The notes: generated from the letters alone by a model not told the origin. DNA of 64,000 bases from Burkholderia sp. Nafp2/4-1b (GCF_003635165.1 NZ_ML058619.1:186001-250000); one strand, 5' to 3'. Shown: positions 34,223 through 45,066, numbered from the stretch's first letter. Numbers and translations are program-made.

Positions 34223-34522
34223 TCACATCAGCCGCCCGAGTTCCTTCGACACCGAGGCCGGCGTCGTGTATTCGCGATCGGGAATCTGCCGGAGCATGTC
34301 GAGCACGCTCTGGTCCGCATGCGAGCGTTCGGCGCACTGGACGACGTCGGCCTTGCTCGCCGGATAGTCCATCCCCTTCAGCGCCTTCTGCACGTCGACC
34401 GGGCTCGGCGCCTTGCCGTGCCCCGTCTGGTGACCGCCCTTGTCGTGGTCCTGCTGGGTGCGCTCGCCTTCGTGCGCGCGCGAGTGGCTGTATTCGTGGC
34501 CCGTATGTTGTCGGGATGACAT
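34223..34522 (-). CDS. DUF2795 domain protein
   Basis: 99 residues. A His/Gln/Ser-rich first third (HTGHEYSHSRAHEGERTQQD) precedes a DUF2795 core: SPVDVQKALKGMDYPASKAD, VVQCAERSHADQSVLDMLRQ, IPDREYTTPASVSKEL. The core is a small helical fold often found in stress-related actinobacterial and proteobacterial proteins. GGAGG before the ATG. Between the second SDR and the glycine-zipper gene. Confidence 0.85.
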   Translation of the reverse strand: MSSRQHTGHEYSHSRAHEGERTQQDHDKGGHQTGHGKAPSPVDVQKALKGMDYPASKADVVQCAERSHADQSVLDMLRQIPDREYTTPASVSKELGRLM

Positions 34523-34560
34523 GGAAACCTCCTTCGATTGAAAAACGGAAAGGAACACGC

Positions 34561-35589
34561 TTACGTCGGCGCGCGGCGCGAGCGCGCGAGTGCGGCCACC
34601 ACCAGTGCCGCCGCCCCCAGCGCTACCGCGCGTGCGACCTTCGGCCGCTGCACCACCGCGTTGTACGCGCAGCCGCGCAGCACGAGCCCCTCCATCCCCT
34701 CCCGCTCGTGCAGCGCGTGGCGCGACTCGTACAGCGCGTTGTCGTCGCGCGGCCGTGCGGGACGCACCGTGCGCTGGCCGCGCGAGAACAGCGTGGCCGC
34801 GATGCGATCGAACAGGCGCGGCGCGTGGTAGGCGCCGGCCGACGTCAGCTTCGCGGCACCGCCGACGAACAGCGTGCGGCGCGGATGCGCGGCCGCGTAC
34901 AGGATCGCGTCGGCGACAAGCTCCGGGTCGTAGATCGGGGGCGCCAGCTTCGCTTCGACGTTCATGTAGTTCTTCGCGTGCATCACGAACATCGTGTCGA
35001 TCGCGGCCGGCTTGATCAGCGTGACCGAGACCGGCAGGTGATCCGATTCGAGCTCGAGCCGCAGCGAATCGGTGAAGCCCTTCACCGCGTGCTTCGACGC
35101 CACGTACGCGCTTTGCAGCGGCACGGGCGCGTCGGACGCCTCGCTGCCCATGTTGATGATCGCGCCGCCGTGGAAATCGCTCTTGCGCCGGAAATGGTCC
35201 GACGCGACGAGCGAGCCGTGCACGACACCCCAGTAGTTGGTGTCGAATAACCGGCGCTGATCCTCGAGCGGGACCGCGGCCGCCGTGCCGAAAATCGACA
35301 CGCCCGCGTTGTTGATCCACGTGTCGAAGCCGCCGTAGGTGTCGGCCGCCTTCGCGGCCGCACGCTGCAGATCCTCGAGATTGCCGACATCGCCTGCAAC
35401 CGCCACCGCCAGGCCGCCGTGCTGGCGAATCTCCTCGCACAGCGTGTTCAGCGCCTCTTCGTTGCGCGCGAACAGCACCAGCTTCGCACCGCGCCGTGCC
35501 GCCTTGCGTGCGGTAACGAGGCCGATGCCGCTCGTCGCGCCCGTAATTACGATCGTCTGCTCGCCGACCGGTTTGAGCATGCAATTCAT
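34561..35589 (-). CDS. Short-chain dehydrogenase/reductase with C-terminal membrane helix
   Basis: 342 residues. Rossmann motif VITGATSGIGLVTARKAARR at 15-34, NNAGVSIFG, and the active site YVASKHAVKGFTDSLRLE. After about 260 residues there is an extra segment with a hydrophobic stretch (VARAVALGAAALVVAALA) and a basic end, suggesting membrane anchoring. Substrate unknown. Starts 27 bases after the BON gene; the alternative start at the fourth codon is also possible. Confidence 0.88.
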   Translation of the reverse strand: MNCMLKPVGEQTIVITGATSGIGLVTARKAARRGAKLVLFARNEEALNTLCEEIRQHGGLAVAVAGDVGNLEDLQRAAAKAADTYGGFDTWINNAGVSIFGTAAAVPLEDQRRLFDTNYWGVVHGSLVASDHFRRKSDFHGGAIINMGSEASDAPVPLQSAYVASKHAVKGFTDSLRLELESDHLPVSVTLIKPAAIDTMFVMHAKNYMNVEAKLAPPIYDPELVADAILYAAAHPRRTLFVGGAAKLTSAGAYHAPRLFDRIAATLFSRGQRTVRPARPRDDNALYESRHALHEREGMEGLVLRGCAYNAVVQRPKVARAVALGAAALVVAALARSRRAPT

Positions 35590-35616
35590 TCGTGCACTCC
35601 TTCTACGGGGCAGCGG

Positions 35617-36030
35617 TTATTTCGGACGAATGGTCAGCTGGTCGCGCACGTCCTGCACGCCGTCGATCTTCCGGACGACGCCGACCGCCTGCGCGCGCTG
35701 CTGGTCGTCCGGCACGCTGCCCGTCAGCATCACGACGCCGTGGCGCGTCTTCACGTGGATGTCGCCGGCCGACAGGCCGCTCGTGCCGACCAGTTCGGCC
35801 TTGGCCTTGGTCGTGATGGTGGCGTCGCGGATCTTCGCGCCGGTACTCGAATGCGTCGACGACGACATGGACGACGATGACGATGCCGCGCCGTCGTCGC
35901 CGGCAGCGAACACGTTCGGCGCGACGACCAGGCAGCCGGCGGCCGCGGCGATGGCGATCGCCATCCCCAGACGCTTGGCCGGGTGACGGCGGAATCGCGG
36001 TGCGCGGGCTTGCAGCGGGAATACCTTCAT
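35617..36030 (-). CDS. Periplasmic BON-domain protein
   Basis: 137 residues. A long basic N-region then a signal peptide hydrophobic core (MAIAIAAAAGCLVVAPNVFA, cut near 42), a Ser-rich linker and one BON domain (KIRDATITTKAKAELVGTSG, VKTRHGVVMLTGSVPDDQQR). BON proteins such as OsmY bind membranes in the periplasm under osmotic or envelope stress. First gene of a four-gene operon under a sigma-54 site. Confidence 0.88.
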   Translation of the reverse strand: MKVFPLQARAPRFRRHPAKRLGMAIAIAAAAGCLVVAPNVFAAGDDGAASSSSSMSSSTHSSTGAKIRDATITTKAKAELVGTSGLSAGDIHVKTRHGVVMLTGSVPDDQQRAQAVGVVRKIDGVQDVRDQLTIRPK

Positions 36031-36079
36031 CGTGACCTCCTTTCATGAAGCCGGCAGCGCCGGCGGGTATCGCGGTGGC

Positions 36080-36093
36080 GCAAGCCGCGTGCC
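36080..36093 (-). promoter_or_regulatory. Sigma-54 promoter for the BON-SDR-DUF2795-zipper operon
   Basis: Minus strand GGCACG-CGGC-TTGC; leader about 38 bases. Confidence 0.82.
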
Positions 36094-36143
36094 GCGCGCA
36101 GGATGCCGCGCCCCCGCGCGGCAGCGCGATCAGACGCCCTTTC

Positions 36144-36159
36144 ATCCAACGCGTTGTAA
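36144..36159. promoter_or_regulatory. Enhancer-like palindrome (copy D)
   Basis: ATCCAACGCGTTGTAA, 14 of 16 matches to TTACAACGCGTTGTAA, the best copy. It sits midway between the divergent sigma-54 sites at 36080 and 36203, 44-51 bases from each. Confidence 0.55.
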
Positions 36160-36202
36160 TTTTTTCGGCGCATCAGGGGGGCGCTTGCCCCGCAAAGCGC
36201 CG

Positions 36203-36216
36203 GGCATGGCGATTGC
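36203..36216 (+). promoter_or_regulatory. Sigma-54 promoter for the GT4/UDP-xylose synthase operon
   Basis: GGCATG-GCGA-TTGC, exact spacing; leader about 43 bases. Confidence 0.72.
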
Positions 36217-36271
36217 CGAACAGGGACGCAACGGGGCCCATCGGCGCGGCCCCGACCTTGGGAGCAACACC

Positions 36272-37588
36272 ATGCAAAGAATCGCGTTGATCAGTGAACA
36301 TGCGTCGCCGCTGGGGGTGATCGGCGGCGTGGATGCGGGCGGCCAGAACATCTACGTCGCGAACGTCGCGAAGCAACTGGCCGAGCGCGGCCTCGACGTC
36401 GACGTCTACACGCGCTGCGACAACGCGCACCTGCCCGAAGTCGTGCAGATCGGCCCGCACATGCGCGTGATTCACGTGCCGGCCGGCCCGCCGGTCGACG
36501 TGCCGAAGGAACGGCTGCTGCCGTACATGGGCGCGTTCGCGGACTACATGGTCGCGCGGATGCGGCGCGAACCCGACCCGGTCGACGTGATGCATGCGAA
36601 CTTCTTCATGTCGGGCGAGGCCGGCCTGCGCGTAAAGAAGCGTCTCGGCATTCCGCTCGTCACGACGTTCCATGCGCTCGGCCGCGTACGCCGGCTCCAT
36701 CAGGGCGCGGCCGACGGCTTCCCGGACGCGCGCTTCACGATCGAGGACACGCTCGCACGGCGCTCGGACCGCCTGATCGCTGAATGTCCGCAGGACGCGC
36801 TCGACCTGACCACGCACTATCGCGCCGATGCCGCGCGCATCGAGATCGTGCCGTGCGGCTTCGACGCACGCGAATTCCGGCCGGTGCCGCGCGCCGCTGC
36901 GCGTGCGCGGCTCGGCTGGCCCGAGGATGCGTTCATCGTGCTGCAGCTCGGGCGTCTCGTGCCGCGCAAAGGAATCGACAACGTGATCGACGCACTGGCC
37001 CGGATGCCGCGCGACCCGCAACGCTCGACCCGGCTCTACATCGTCGGCGGCAGCCAGGCGACGCCCGACCCGGCACGCGACCCGGAACTCGCGCGGCTTG
37101 CCGCGCTCGCGCATGACACCGGCATCGCGGAGCGGGTGGTCTTCGTCGGCCGGCGCGATCGCGATGCGCTGCACCTCTACTACAGCGCGGCCGATGTGTT
37201 CGTGACGACCCCGTGGTACGAGCCGTTCGGCATCACGCCGGTCGAGGCCATGGCATGCGCGGCGCCGGTGATCGGCAGCGACGTCGGCGGCATCCGCACG
37301 ACGGTGGAAGACGGCGCGACCGGCTACCTGGTGCCGCCGCGCGACCCCGCCGCACTGGCCGAGCGGCTCATTCAGTTGCGCGCGCAACCGGATCTCTGCG
37401 CCGAGCTCGGCCGCGCCGGCTACCTGCGCGCGCACCGCTTCTATACATGGCAAGGCGTGACCGACCGCCTCGTCGACATCTACCGCGACGTCGCGCATCC
37501 GCTGCGCGCCGGCACCGCGGCCAGCAACCGCCGCACGCCCGTCGCGACCACGCCGGGCGTACTCGCGAACCGCAAGGAGAATGCATGA
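36272..37588 (+). CDS. GT4 family glycosyltransferase (MshA/sucrose-synthase-like)
   Basis: 438 residues, GT-B fold. N-terminal acceptor domain with [20 protein letters not shown] and [15 protein letters not shown]-terminal donor domain with [20 protein letters not shown] and the EX7E motif [20 protein letters not shown]. Relatives use UDP- or GDP-sugars. No membrane segment. The ATG is in an ATG-CAAAGA context with GGGAGC upstream. Its stop overlaps the next ATG (ATGA), coupling it to UDP-xylose synthase and suggesting a pentose- or hexuronate-containing glycan. Confidence 0.92.
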   Translation: MQRIALISEHASPLGVIGGVDAGGQNIYVANVAKQLAERGLDVDVYTRCDNAHLPEVVQIGPHMRVIHVPAGPPVDVPKERLLPYMGAFADYMVARMRREPDPVDVMHANFFMSGEAGLRVKKRLGIPLVTTFHALGRVRRLHQGAADGFPDARFTIEDTLARRSDRLIAECPQDALDLTTHYRADAARIEIVPCGFDAREFRPVPRAAARARLGWPEDAFIVLQLGRLVPRKGIDNVIDALARMPRDPQRSTRLYIVGGSQATPDPARDPELARLAALAHDTGIAERVVFVGRRDRDALHLYYSAADVFVTTPWYEPFGITPVEAMACAAPVIGSDVGGIRTTVEDGATGYLVPPRDPAALAERLIQLRAQPDLCAELGRAGYLRAHRFYTWQGVTDRLVDIYRDVAHPLRAGTAASNRRTPVATTPGVLANRKENA

Positions 37589-38634
37589 TGAAGGGCTACG
37601 ATCGCAAACGGGTGCTCGTCACCGGCGGCGCCGGCTTTCTCGGTTCGCATCTGTGCGAACGACTCGTGACGGCCGGTCACGACGTGCTGTGCGTCGACAA
37701 CTTCTATACGGGGACGAAGGACAACATCGCGCACCTGCTCGATGCGCCGAACTTCGAACTGATGCGGCACGACGTGACGTTTCCGCTCTACGTCGAGGTC
37801 GACGAGATCTACAACCTCGCGTGCCCCGCGTCGCCGGTGCACTACCAGCGCGACCCGGTGCAGACGACCAAGACCAGCGTGCACGGCGCGATCAACCTGC
37901 TCGGCCTGGCGAAGCGCGTGAAGGCACGCATCCTGCAGGCGTCGACAAGCGAGGTGTACGGCGACCCCGACGTGCATCCGCAGGACGAGCGCTACTGCGG
38001 GCGCGTGAACCCGATCGGCATCCGCGCGTGCTACGACGAAGGCAAGCGCTGCGCGGAAACGCTGTTCATGGACTATCACCGGCAATACGGCGTCGACGTG
38101 CGGATCGCGCGGATCTTCAATACGTACGGGCCGCGCATGCACCCGGCGGATGGCCGCGTGGTCTCGAACTTCATCACGCAGGCACTCGACGGCAAGCCGC
38201 TGACGGTATATGGCGACGGCAAGCAGACGCGCTCGTTCTGCTACGTCGACGACATGGTCGAAGCGCTGACGCGGCTGATGGCCGAACCCGGCGATGCATG
38301 CGAGCCGGTGAACCTCGGCAGCGACGACGAGATCGCGATGATCGACATCGCGCGCGAGGTCGTGCGGATCGTCGGCACGACGGTCGCGATCGAGTTCTGT
38401 CCGCTGCCGTCCGACGACCCGCGCCAGCGGCGGCCCGATCTCGAGGCCGCGCAACGGCGCCTCGGCTGGCGCGCGACGACGCCGCTCGCGAGCGGGCTCG
38501 CGCATACCGCGCGGTATTTCATCCATCGGCAGGCGGTGCACCACACGCCGGGCGATCTGGTGCGCAGCACGCAGATCGCGTCGCACATGCTCGCGCAGAT
38601 CAGCACGCAGAACCGGCCGACGACGGCGACGTGA
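37585..38634 (+). CDS. UDP-glucuronate decarboxylase (UDP-xylose synthase)
   Basis: 349 residues, extended SDR. NAD-binding [18 protein letters not shown], the [11 protein letters not shown] loop, STSEVYGDP, and the active site [20 protein letters not shown] with [20 protein letters not shown], a classic UXS set. It converts UDP-glucuronate to UDP-xylose via a 4-keto intermediate. Coupled to the GT4 gene by a 4-base overlap. The last 30 residues are an unrelated tail rich in Gln, His and Thr. Confidence 0.95.
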   Translation: MMKGYDRKRVLVTGGAGFLGSHLCERLVTAGHDVLCVDNFYTGTKDNIAHLLDAPNFELMRHDVTFPLYVEVDEIYNLACPASPVHYQRDPVQTTKTSVHGAINLLGLAKRVKARILQASTSEVYGDPDVHPQDERYCGRVNPIGIRACYDEGKRCAETLFMDYHRQYGVDVRIARIFNTYGPRMHPADGRVVSNFITQALDGKPLTVYGDGKQTRSFCYVDDMVEALTRLMAEPGDACEPVNLGSDDEIAMIDIAREVVRIVGTTVAIEFCPLPSDDPRQRRPDLEAAQRRLGWRATTPLASGLAHTARYFIHRQAVHHTPGDLVRSTQIASHMLAQISTQNRPTTAT

Positions 38635-38661
38635 GCTTCATGTGACCGCACGCGCGACGCA

Positions 38662-40378
38662 TCAGGTGTCGCGCTGCGTCACCCGCGCGATCTTGTGCAC
38701 CAGCTCGCGCACGTCGACCGGCTTGCACAGATAGCCGTCGAAGCCCGCATCGAGCGCGCGGCGCTCGTCGGCGATACCTGCATGCGCCGTCACGGCCAGC
38801 ACGCGCAGATCGGGGGAAATCGCGGCGCGCACGTCGCCGTTGCGCAATGCATCGAGCAGCCAGAAGCCGTCGCCGTCGGGCATCGCGAGGTCGGACAAAA
38901 CGACGGTCGGCTGCACGTCGGCCACCACCGCGAGGGCTTCGCGACCCGACGATGCGATCGCGACGGCTGCGCCGAAGGTCGTCAGCGCGGCGGTCAGGCT
39001 CGCGCGCGTGGTGGGGTCGTCGTCGACGACCAGGATGCGCTGCGTGTCGAGCGACACCCGATCGCGGGGACTATCCGCTTGCGTGGGGTTCCATGCCATC
39101 GCGCCGACCGGTTGCCAGCCTGCCGGCAGCGTCACGCGGAACGTGGCGCCGCGATTGCGCCCCGCACTCTCGACGCGCACGTTGACGCCATGCAGCTCGG
39201 CGATGTGCCGCACGATCGACAGGCCGAGGCCCAGCCCGCGCCGCGACGACGCCGGCGAATCGTCCGCGCGGCGGAACATGTCGAATACGTATGGAATGAA
39301 TTCGGGTGCGATGCCCTGCCCGGTATCGGACACGGTGAGCACCGCGTGCGCGTCGTCGCGCGACAGCGTGACGGACACCGCGCCGCACGCACGGCAATTC
39401 GAACGGGCCGACCGCCTCGTGCATTGCGTCTAATGTGTCGACGAGCAGATTGCGCCGCAGCCAGCGCATGGCCACGAGCGTTTCGAGCGCGCACCCGGGC
39501 GCCTCGGTTTCGTCATACCCGAAGATCCGCTGCGCGGCCGCATTCCAGCTGACGATACCGCCGTTGCTGTCGATCCCGATGATCGCGTCCGGCGATGCAT
39601 CGACCACCGCGTGCCGCAGGCGCGACGCCTCGGCTAGCGCGCGCTCCGCACTCGCATCCCGCAGCAGGGGCACGGCGCCGTCGATGTTGCCGTGCGCATC
39701 GGCGATCGGCGATGCCGCCTCGACGATCGGCACGGGCGCACTGCCGTGCGCACGGTGCAGCCAGTGCCGGTCGGATCGCGCATGGGCGCCGCCGAGCGCC
39801 CGGTCGAGCGGAGTGGTCGGCACGCGCCGGTCGTCGTGATCGAAGACGTGCAGCACGTCACGCACCGGCAGGCCCGTCGCGGCTTCCACGCCGCAGCCTG
39901 CCAGTTCCGCGGCCGCCGCATTCACATAGGTCACCCGGCCATTCGCATCGGTCGCGACCACGCCGTGCGGCAGCGCCTGCAGCACGGCTTCGATCTGCCG
40001 CCGTGCGGCGACCTCGCGCCTGCGTGCGGCATCGTTCGTGAGCCGGGCGTGACGCAGCGTGGCCGCGAGCGCACACACCAGCGCGCCGACCAGCATGAAG
40101 GCGCCGAGCCGCACGAGCCGGTCGGACAGCGGCTCGGTATAGGCGATCGGATCGGACAGGAACAGCGTCCAGACCAGCAGCCCGCTGGCCACCGTCGACA
40201 CCATGCCGAACAGGAACGATGTCGCCCATGCGGCACCGGCGAGCATCGGGTAATACAGGAGGAGCGGCAGGTTCACGCCGCCGAAGCGGATCGCGAGCGT
40301 CTGCAGCACGGTGGCGGTCGCGACCAGCATCACGGCGGTTGCGTAATTTCCGGCCTGCGGCCGTGCAGTTTCAATCAT
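38662..40378 (-). pseudogene. Hybrid sensor histidine kinase, broken (internal deletion and frameshift)
   Basis: The front half (from ATG at 40378) has four membrane helices like MASE/DUF4118 sensors (VMLVATATVLQTLAI onward) and two PAS domains (ALPHGVVATDANGRVTYVNA; ASPDAIIGIDSNGGIVSWNA). Near 39440 the frame leaves homology and continues as noise to a stop at 39071. In another frame (39378 to 38662) a HATPase end appears (VLTVSDTGQGIAPEFIPYVF, RRGLGLGLSIVRHIAELHG), then an intact receiver (VVLSDLAMPDGDG, CKPVDV). The HisKA helix with its histidine and the N-box are missing in all frames, so about 150 codons are lost. A sequencing error alone would not explain this. Confidence 0.8.
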
Positions 40379-40444
40379 CGGAGACGCTCCTGCCGCACGG
40401 CCGGCAATGGCCGGCCAAAGGGATACGCACGGCGGATGCGCGCG

Positions 40445-40458
40445 GGCACGCCGCATGC
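40445..40458 (+). promoter_or_regulatory. Sigma-54 promoter for the PIG-L/GT2 pair
   Basis: GGCACG-CCGC-ATGC, exact spacing, A for the first T of the -12 box. Leader about 97 bases, including the 9-base repeats. Confidence 0.55.
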
Positions 40459-40496
40459 TCGTGCGCAACTTCGCCGGCCGGCACTGTCCGCCCGGG

Positions 40497-40541
40497 CACC
40501 GCTTGCACCGCTTACACCGCTTACACCATCTGCACCGCTTG
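40497..40541. repeat. 9-base tandem repeat in the leader of the PIG-L gene
   Basis: Five units: CACCGCTTG, CACCGCTTA, CACCGCTTA, CACCATCTG, CACCGCTTG. Ends 25 bases before the ATG, so copy-number change would alter the leader. Confidence 0.8.
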
Positions 40542-40566
40542 CCTGAATCACGGAGACTTTCACGCC

Positions 40567-41292
40567 ATGACCGCCTCGACCCGCTGGCTCGTCATCTCGC
40601 CGCATCTCGACGACGCCGTCTTCAGTTGCGGGCAACTGCTCGCGCAGGCGCCCGGCTCGGTCGTCGTCACGGTCTTCGCCGGCATCCCGGCGCGCGATAC
40701 GGCCGCGCCGCCATGGGATCGCCGCGCGGGCTTTCACACCGCCGACGAAGCGGTGCGCGCCCGTCGCGCCGAAGATCGCCGTGCGCTCGCGCTGCTCGAT
40801 GCGCGGCCCGTGTGGCTCGACTTCCTCGACGACCAGTACGGCACGCCGGCCGCATCGACGGCGATCGCCGCGCGCCTTGCCGACACGATCGACGCGCATC
40901 CGGGCTTCGGCGTGCTCGCGCCGGCCGGCCTGTTCCATCGCGATCACGTGCAGGTGCAGCGGGCGGCGCTCATGGTGCTGCGCGACGACGCTCGCGCCGG
41001 TGCCACGGCGCGCACGTGGCGCTTCTACGAGGATGTGCCGTACCGGCGGATCGACGGGCTGATGGCCAAGCGCGTGATCGGCTGGCGCGAGCACGGCTGG
41101 ATCGGCCACCCGGTCGGCGCGCCGACTGCCGACGGCAGCGACCGCGCCCACCGCACGGACAGCGCGGCAGCGAAGGCCGCGGCCGTGGACGCCTATGCGA
41201 GCCAGATTTCGCTGTTCGACCCTCATATGCGCGCCGATCTCCGTGAACCCGAAACGTACTGGCGGCTCGAATGCGATCGCACGTTCGCGTAA
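40567..41292 (+). CDS. PIG-L/LmbE family deacetylase
   Basis: 241 residues. Zinc-binding motif ISPHLDDAVFSCG at the N-terminus and HRDH near 130, as in N-acetylglucosamine or mycothiol-precursor deacetylases. Family enzymes remove acetyl groups from N-acetyl sugars. Overlaps the GT2 gene by 22 bases, so both likely act on the same glycan. Cytosolic, no signal peptide. Confidence 0.9.
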   Translation: MTASTRWLVISPHLDDAVFSCGQLLAQAPGSVVVTVFAGIPARDTAAPPWDRRAGFHTADEAVRARRAEDRRALALLDARPVWLDFLDDQYGTPAASTAIAARLADTIDAHPGFGVLAPAGLFHRDHVQVQRAALMVLRDDARAGATARTWRFYEDVPYRRIDGLMAKRVIGWREHGWIGHPVGAPTADGSDRAHRTDSAAAKAAAVDAYASQISLFDPHMRADLREPETYWRLECDRTFA

Positions 41293-42194
41293 CGCCCGCG
41301 CGGATTGCACTGCCGCCGCGCGAGGCGCGCGTGACTGCCGTGGTGCTCACCTACCGGCGTGCGGACGAGCTCGCGCGCACGCTTGCACGGCTCACCGACC
41401 TGCCCGACCGGCCGGCGATCGTCGTGGTCGACAACGGCGCCGACGAGGCAACGGCCGAACTCATGCGCAAAGGTTTTCCGCATGCGGTGCTCGTGCATGC
41501 GCCCGGCAATCCCGGCGCGGCCGGCCGCAATCTCGGCGTGGCCGTCGCGCGCACGCCCTACGTCGCGTTCTGCGACGACGATACGTGGTGGGCACCCGGT
41601 TCGATTGCCGAAGCCGCGAACCTGCTCGATGCGTACCCGCATGTCGCGGCCGTCACCGCGCGCGTGCTGGTTGGCCCGGACGAGCGCGAAGACCCGACCT
41701 GCCGGCTGATGGCGGAAAGCCCGCTCGATGCGCCCGTCGCGCTGCCGGGCCGCCCGATCCTCGGGCTGCTGGCCGGCGCGACCGCGTTCCGGCGCGACGC
41801 GTTCCTGCGCGCGGGCGGCTATCATCCGCGCTACTTCCTCGGCGGCGAGGAAGCGCTGCTCGCGCTCGACCTGTGTCGCGCGGGCGCGTGGCTCGTCTAT
41901 GCACCGCACCTGACGGTTCATCATTACCCTTCGATGCGGCGCGATGTGCAGACGCGCGGAAGCGTGTCGGCCCGCAACGCGGTATGGACCGCGTGGCTTC
42001 GCTGGCCGGCCGGTGCGGCGCTCGCGCACACGGCGCGGATGCTGCCGCGCCTGTGGCGCGATCGCGGTGTCACGCGCACGTTCGCCGGGCTGCCGTGGAT
42101 CCTGCGCGAACGGCGCACGCTGCCGCCGCATGTCGAACGCATGCGCCGCCGGCTCGACGCCGCCGCGCGCCGCCGCGACGGCGTGCGTGCATGA
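41271..42194 (+). CDS. GT2 family glycosyltransferase
   Basis: 307 residues, GT-A fold. AVVLTYRRADELARTLARL, nucleotide-binding VVDNGADEATAE, and the metal-binding FCDDDTWWAPGS; the acceptor side has GGYHPRYFLGGEEALLALDL. No membrane helix. Start is inside the PIG-L gene (22-base overlap). Likely adds a sugar to a deacetylated or lipid-linked acceptor; the exact donor is unknown. Convergent with the enhancer-binding protein gene 17 bases away. Confidence 0.9.
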   Translation: MRSHVRVTPARIALPPREARVTAVVLTYRRADELARTLARLTDLPDRPAIVVVDNGADEATAELMRKGFPHAVLVHAPGNPGAAGRNLGVAVARTPYVAFCDDDTWWAPGSIAEAANLLDAYPHVAAVTARVLVGPDEREDPTCRLMAESPLDAPVALPGRPILGLLAGATAFRRDAFLRAGGYHPRYFLGGEEALLALDLCRAGAWLVYAPHLTVHHYPSMRRDVQTRGSVSARNAVWTAWLRWPAGAALAHTARMLPRLWRDRGVTRTFAGLPWILRERRTLPPHVERMRRRLDAAARRRDGVRA

Positions 42195-42210
42195 CCGCGG
42201 CGGCGCGGCA

Positions 42211-43587
<1,377 letters not shown>

Positions 43588-43942
43588 CGAAGCTCCTTGT
43601 TATGCGGCCCGGCGCACCTATCGGCCGGAACCTCGGCGAGCATGCAGCGCGAGAATGCGGGGCCGGGGCACTCGGCGACGCATTCCACCATTGCATATGA
43701 ATGGGGCAGACCAGCAGTCCTGCCATGACAAAACGAGTGCTTAGCAGTATAGAAGAAGCGTCTCGCGCATTCCCGGTCCATCGAATAAATCTATCTGTTC
43801 GCGATGACTGCATTGCAAGATTCAATCTAGCGCCGACGGCATAAAAGGTATCCTGTTTATACGAAAAAGACGCGCGCACCGCGTCATTTTTTCCATCTTG
43901 TCTCGACGATTTCGGTCAATACTTCCCAACCTTTTCATATCC
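43588..43942. other. 355-base AT-richer intergenic region between two enhancer-binding-protein genes
   Basis: Base composition drops visibly from about 43680 to 43940 (for example ATAAATCTATCTG, GTATCCTGTTTATACG). It must hold the divergent promoters of both regulator genes. I found no -24/-12 site here; ordinary promoters are expected. Confidence 0.6.
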
Positions 43943-45013
43943 ATGTCGAAATCCGACGACGATGGCGCGCGACTGTTCGGCCGCTCGCGAACAATCCAGG
44001 AGCTGCTGCTGAAAATATCGCGCGTCGCCGCGACGCGCGTGAGTGTGCTCGTGGTCGGCGAAAGCGGTGCCGGCAAGGACATCGTGGCACGGCTCATTCA
44101 CGACATGAGCCCGCGTCGCCGCGGGCCTTTCGTGCCGGTCAATTGTGGTGCGATTCCAAAAGACATCGCGGAGTCACATCTCTTCGGTCACGAAAAAGGC
44201 AGCTTTACCGGCGCCGTCGCACAACATGTGGGCATGTTCGAAGCGGCGCGCGGCGGCACGCTGTTCCTCGACGAAATCGCTGAAATGCCCGCGGAATTGC
44301 AGGTAAAACTGCTGCGCACGCTCGAATCGAACACGATCATGCGCGTGGGCGGCCACGAAGCGATTCCGCTCGACGTGCGGATCGTCGCCGCAACCCATCA
44401 CGATCCGGTCGAAGCCGTGCGCAGCGGCCGGCTGCGCGAAGACCTGTTCTACCGGATCGCGACGATCGCGCTGCACGTGCCCGCGCTGCGGCAGCGTGAA
44501 GATGACGTCGGCGACATCGCGTTGCAGATCGTCGAGCGGTTGAATGCGCGGCACCGCACACGCAAACGTTTGTCGATGCAGGCGATGAAGGCGCTGCGCG
44601 CGTACTCGTGGCCCGGCAACGTGCGCGAGTTGCGCAACACGCTGGAACGCGCGTTCATTCTCGCGGACGAACAGATCGAACTGCAGTTGCCGCGCCGCCA
44701 GCCGCCGCGCGAGGAAGTGCGCCACAACGCGATGACGCTGCATATCGGCACGACGCTCGCGCACACGCAGCAGCGCTTCATCGTCGCGTCGCTGCGCCAT
44801 TTCAACGGCGACAAGCCGCGCACCGCGAAGGCGCTCGGCATCAGCCTGAAGACGCTGTACAACCGTCTCGCACTGCTGCCCGAACACGAGCGCAATGCGA
44901 CGAACGGCACCGCGGCGCCTGCGTCGGCGTCGGGAGGCGGTGGCTCGGGCAACGCGACTGGTTCCGCGAACACCGCGAGCGCGGTCGCGACGTCAGGCGC
45001 ACCGACCCCATAA
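43943..45013 (+). CDS. Sigma-54 enhancer-binding protein without sensory domain
   Basis: 356 residues. The AAA+ domain starts almost at once (LFGRSRTIQELLLKI), with Walker A GESGAGKD at 39-46, the GSFTGA loop at 86-91, Walker B GGTLFLDEI and SWPGNVREL. A Fis-type HTH follows (TAKALGISLKTLYNRL, about 290-306) and then a 45-residue Ala/Ser/Gly/Thr tail. There is no receiver, GAF or PAS domain, so activity would be set by expression or by a partner as in PspF or HrpS. A TTG 45 bases upstream is an alternative start. Confidence 0.94.
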   Translation: MSKSDDDGARLFGRSRTIQELLLKISRVAATRVSVLVVGESGAGKDIVARLIHDMSPRRRGPFVPVNCGAIPKDIAESHLFGHEKGSFTGAVAQHVGMFEAARGGTLFLDEIAEMPAELQVKLLRTLESNTIMRVGGHEAIPLDVRIVAATHHDPVEAVRSGRLREDLFYRIATIALHVPALRQREDDVGDIALQIVERLNARHRTRKRLSMQAMKALRAYSWPGNVRELRNTLERAFILADEQIELQLPRRQPPREEVRHNAMTLHIGTTLAHTQQRFIVASLRHFNGDKPRTAKALGISLKTLYNRLALLPEHERNATNGTAAPASASGGGGSGNATGSANTASAVATSGAPTP

Positions 45014-45066
45014 CCCCGTGAGCAAGCCCGGCACGGCCTCATCGTCGGCCGCGCCGGCCGCGCCGT

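Noticed and set aside
40494-40508. GGGCACCGCTTGC before the PIG-L gene
   Set aside because: GG and GC are 8-9 bases apart instead of 10; the repeats create the likeness.
40497-40541. Short repeats considered as a CRISPR array
   Set aside because: Units are contiguous 9-mers without spacers and there are no cas genes.
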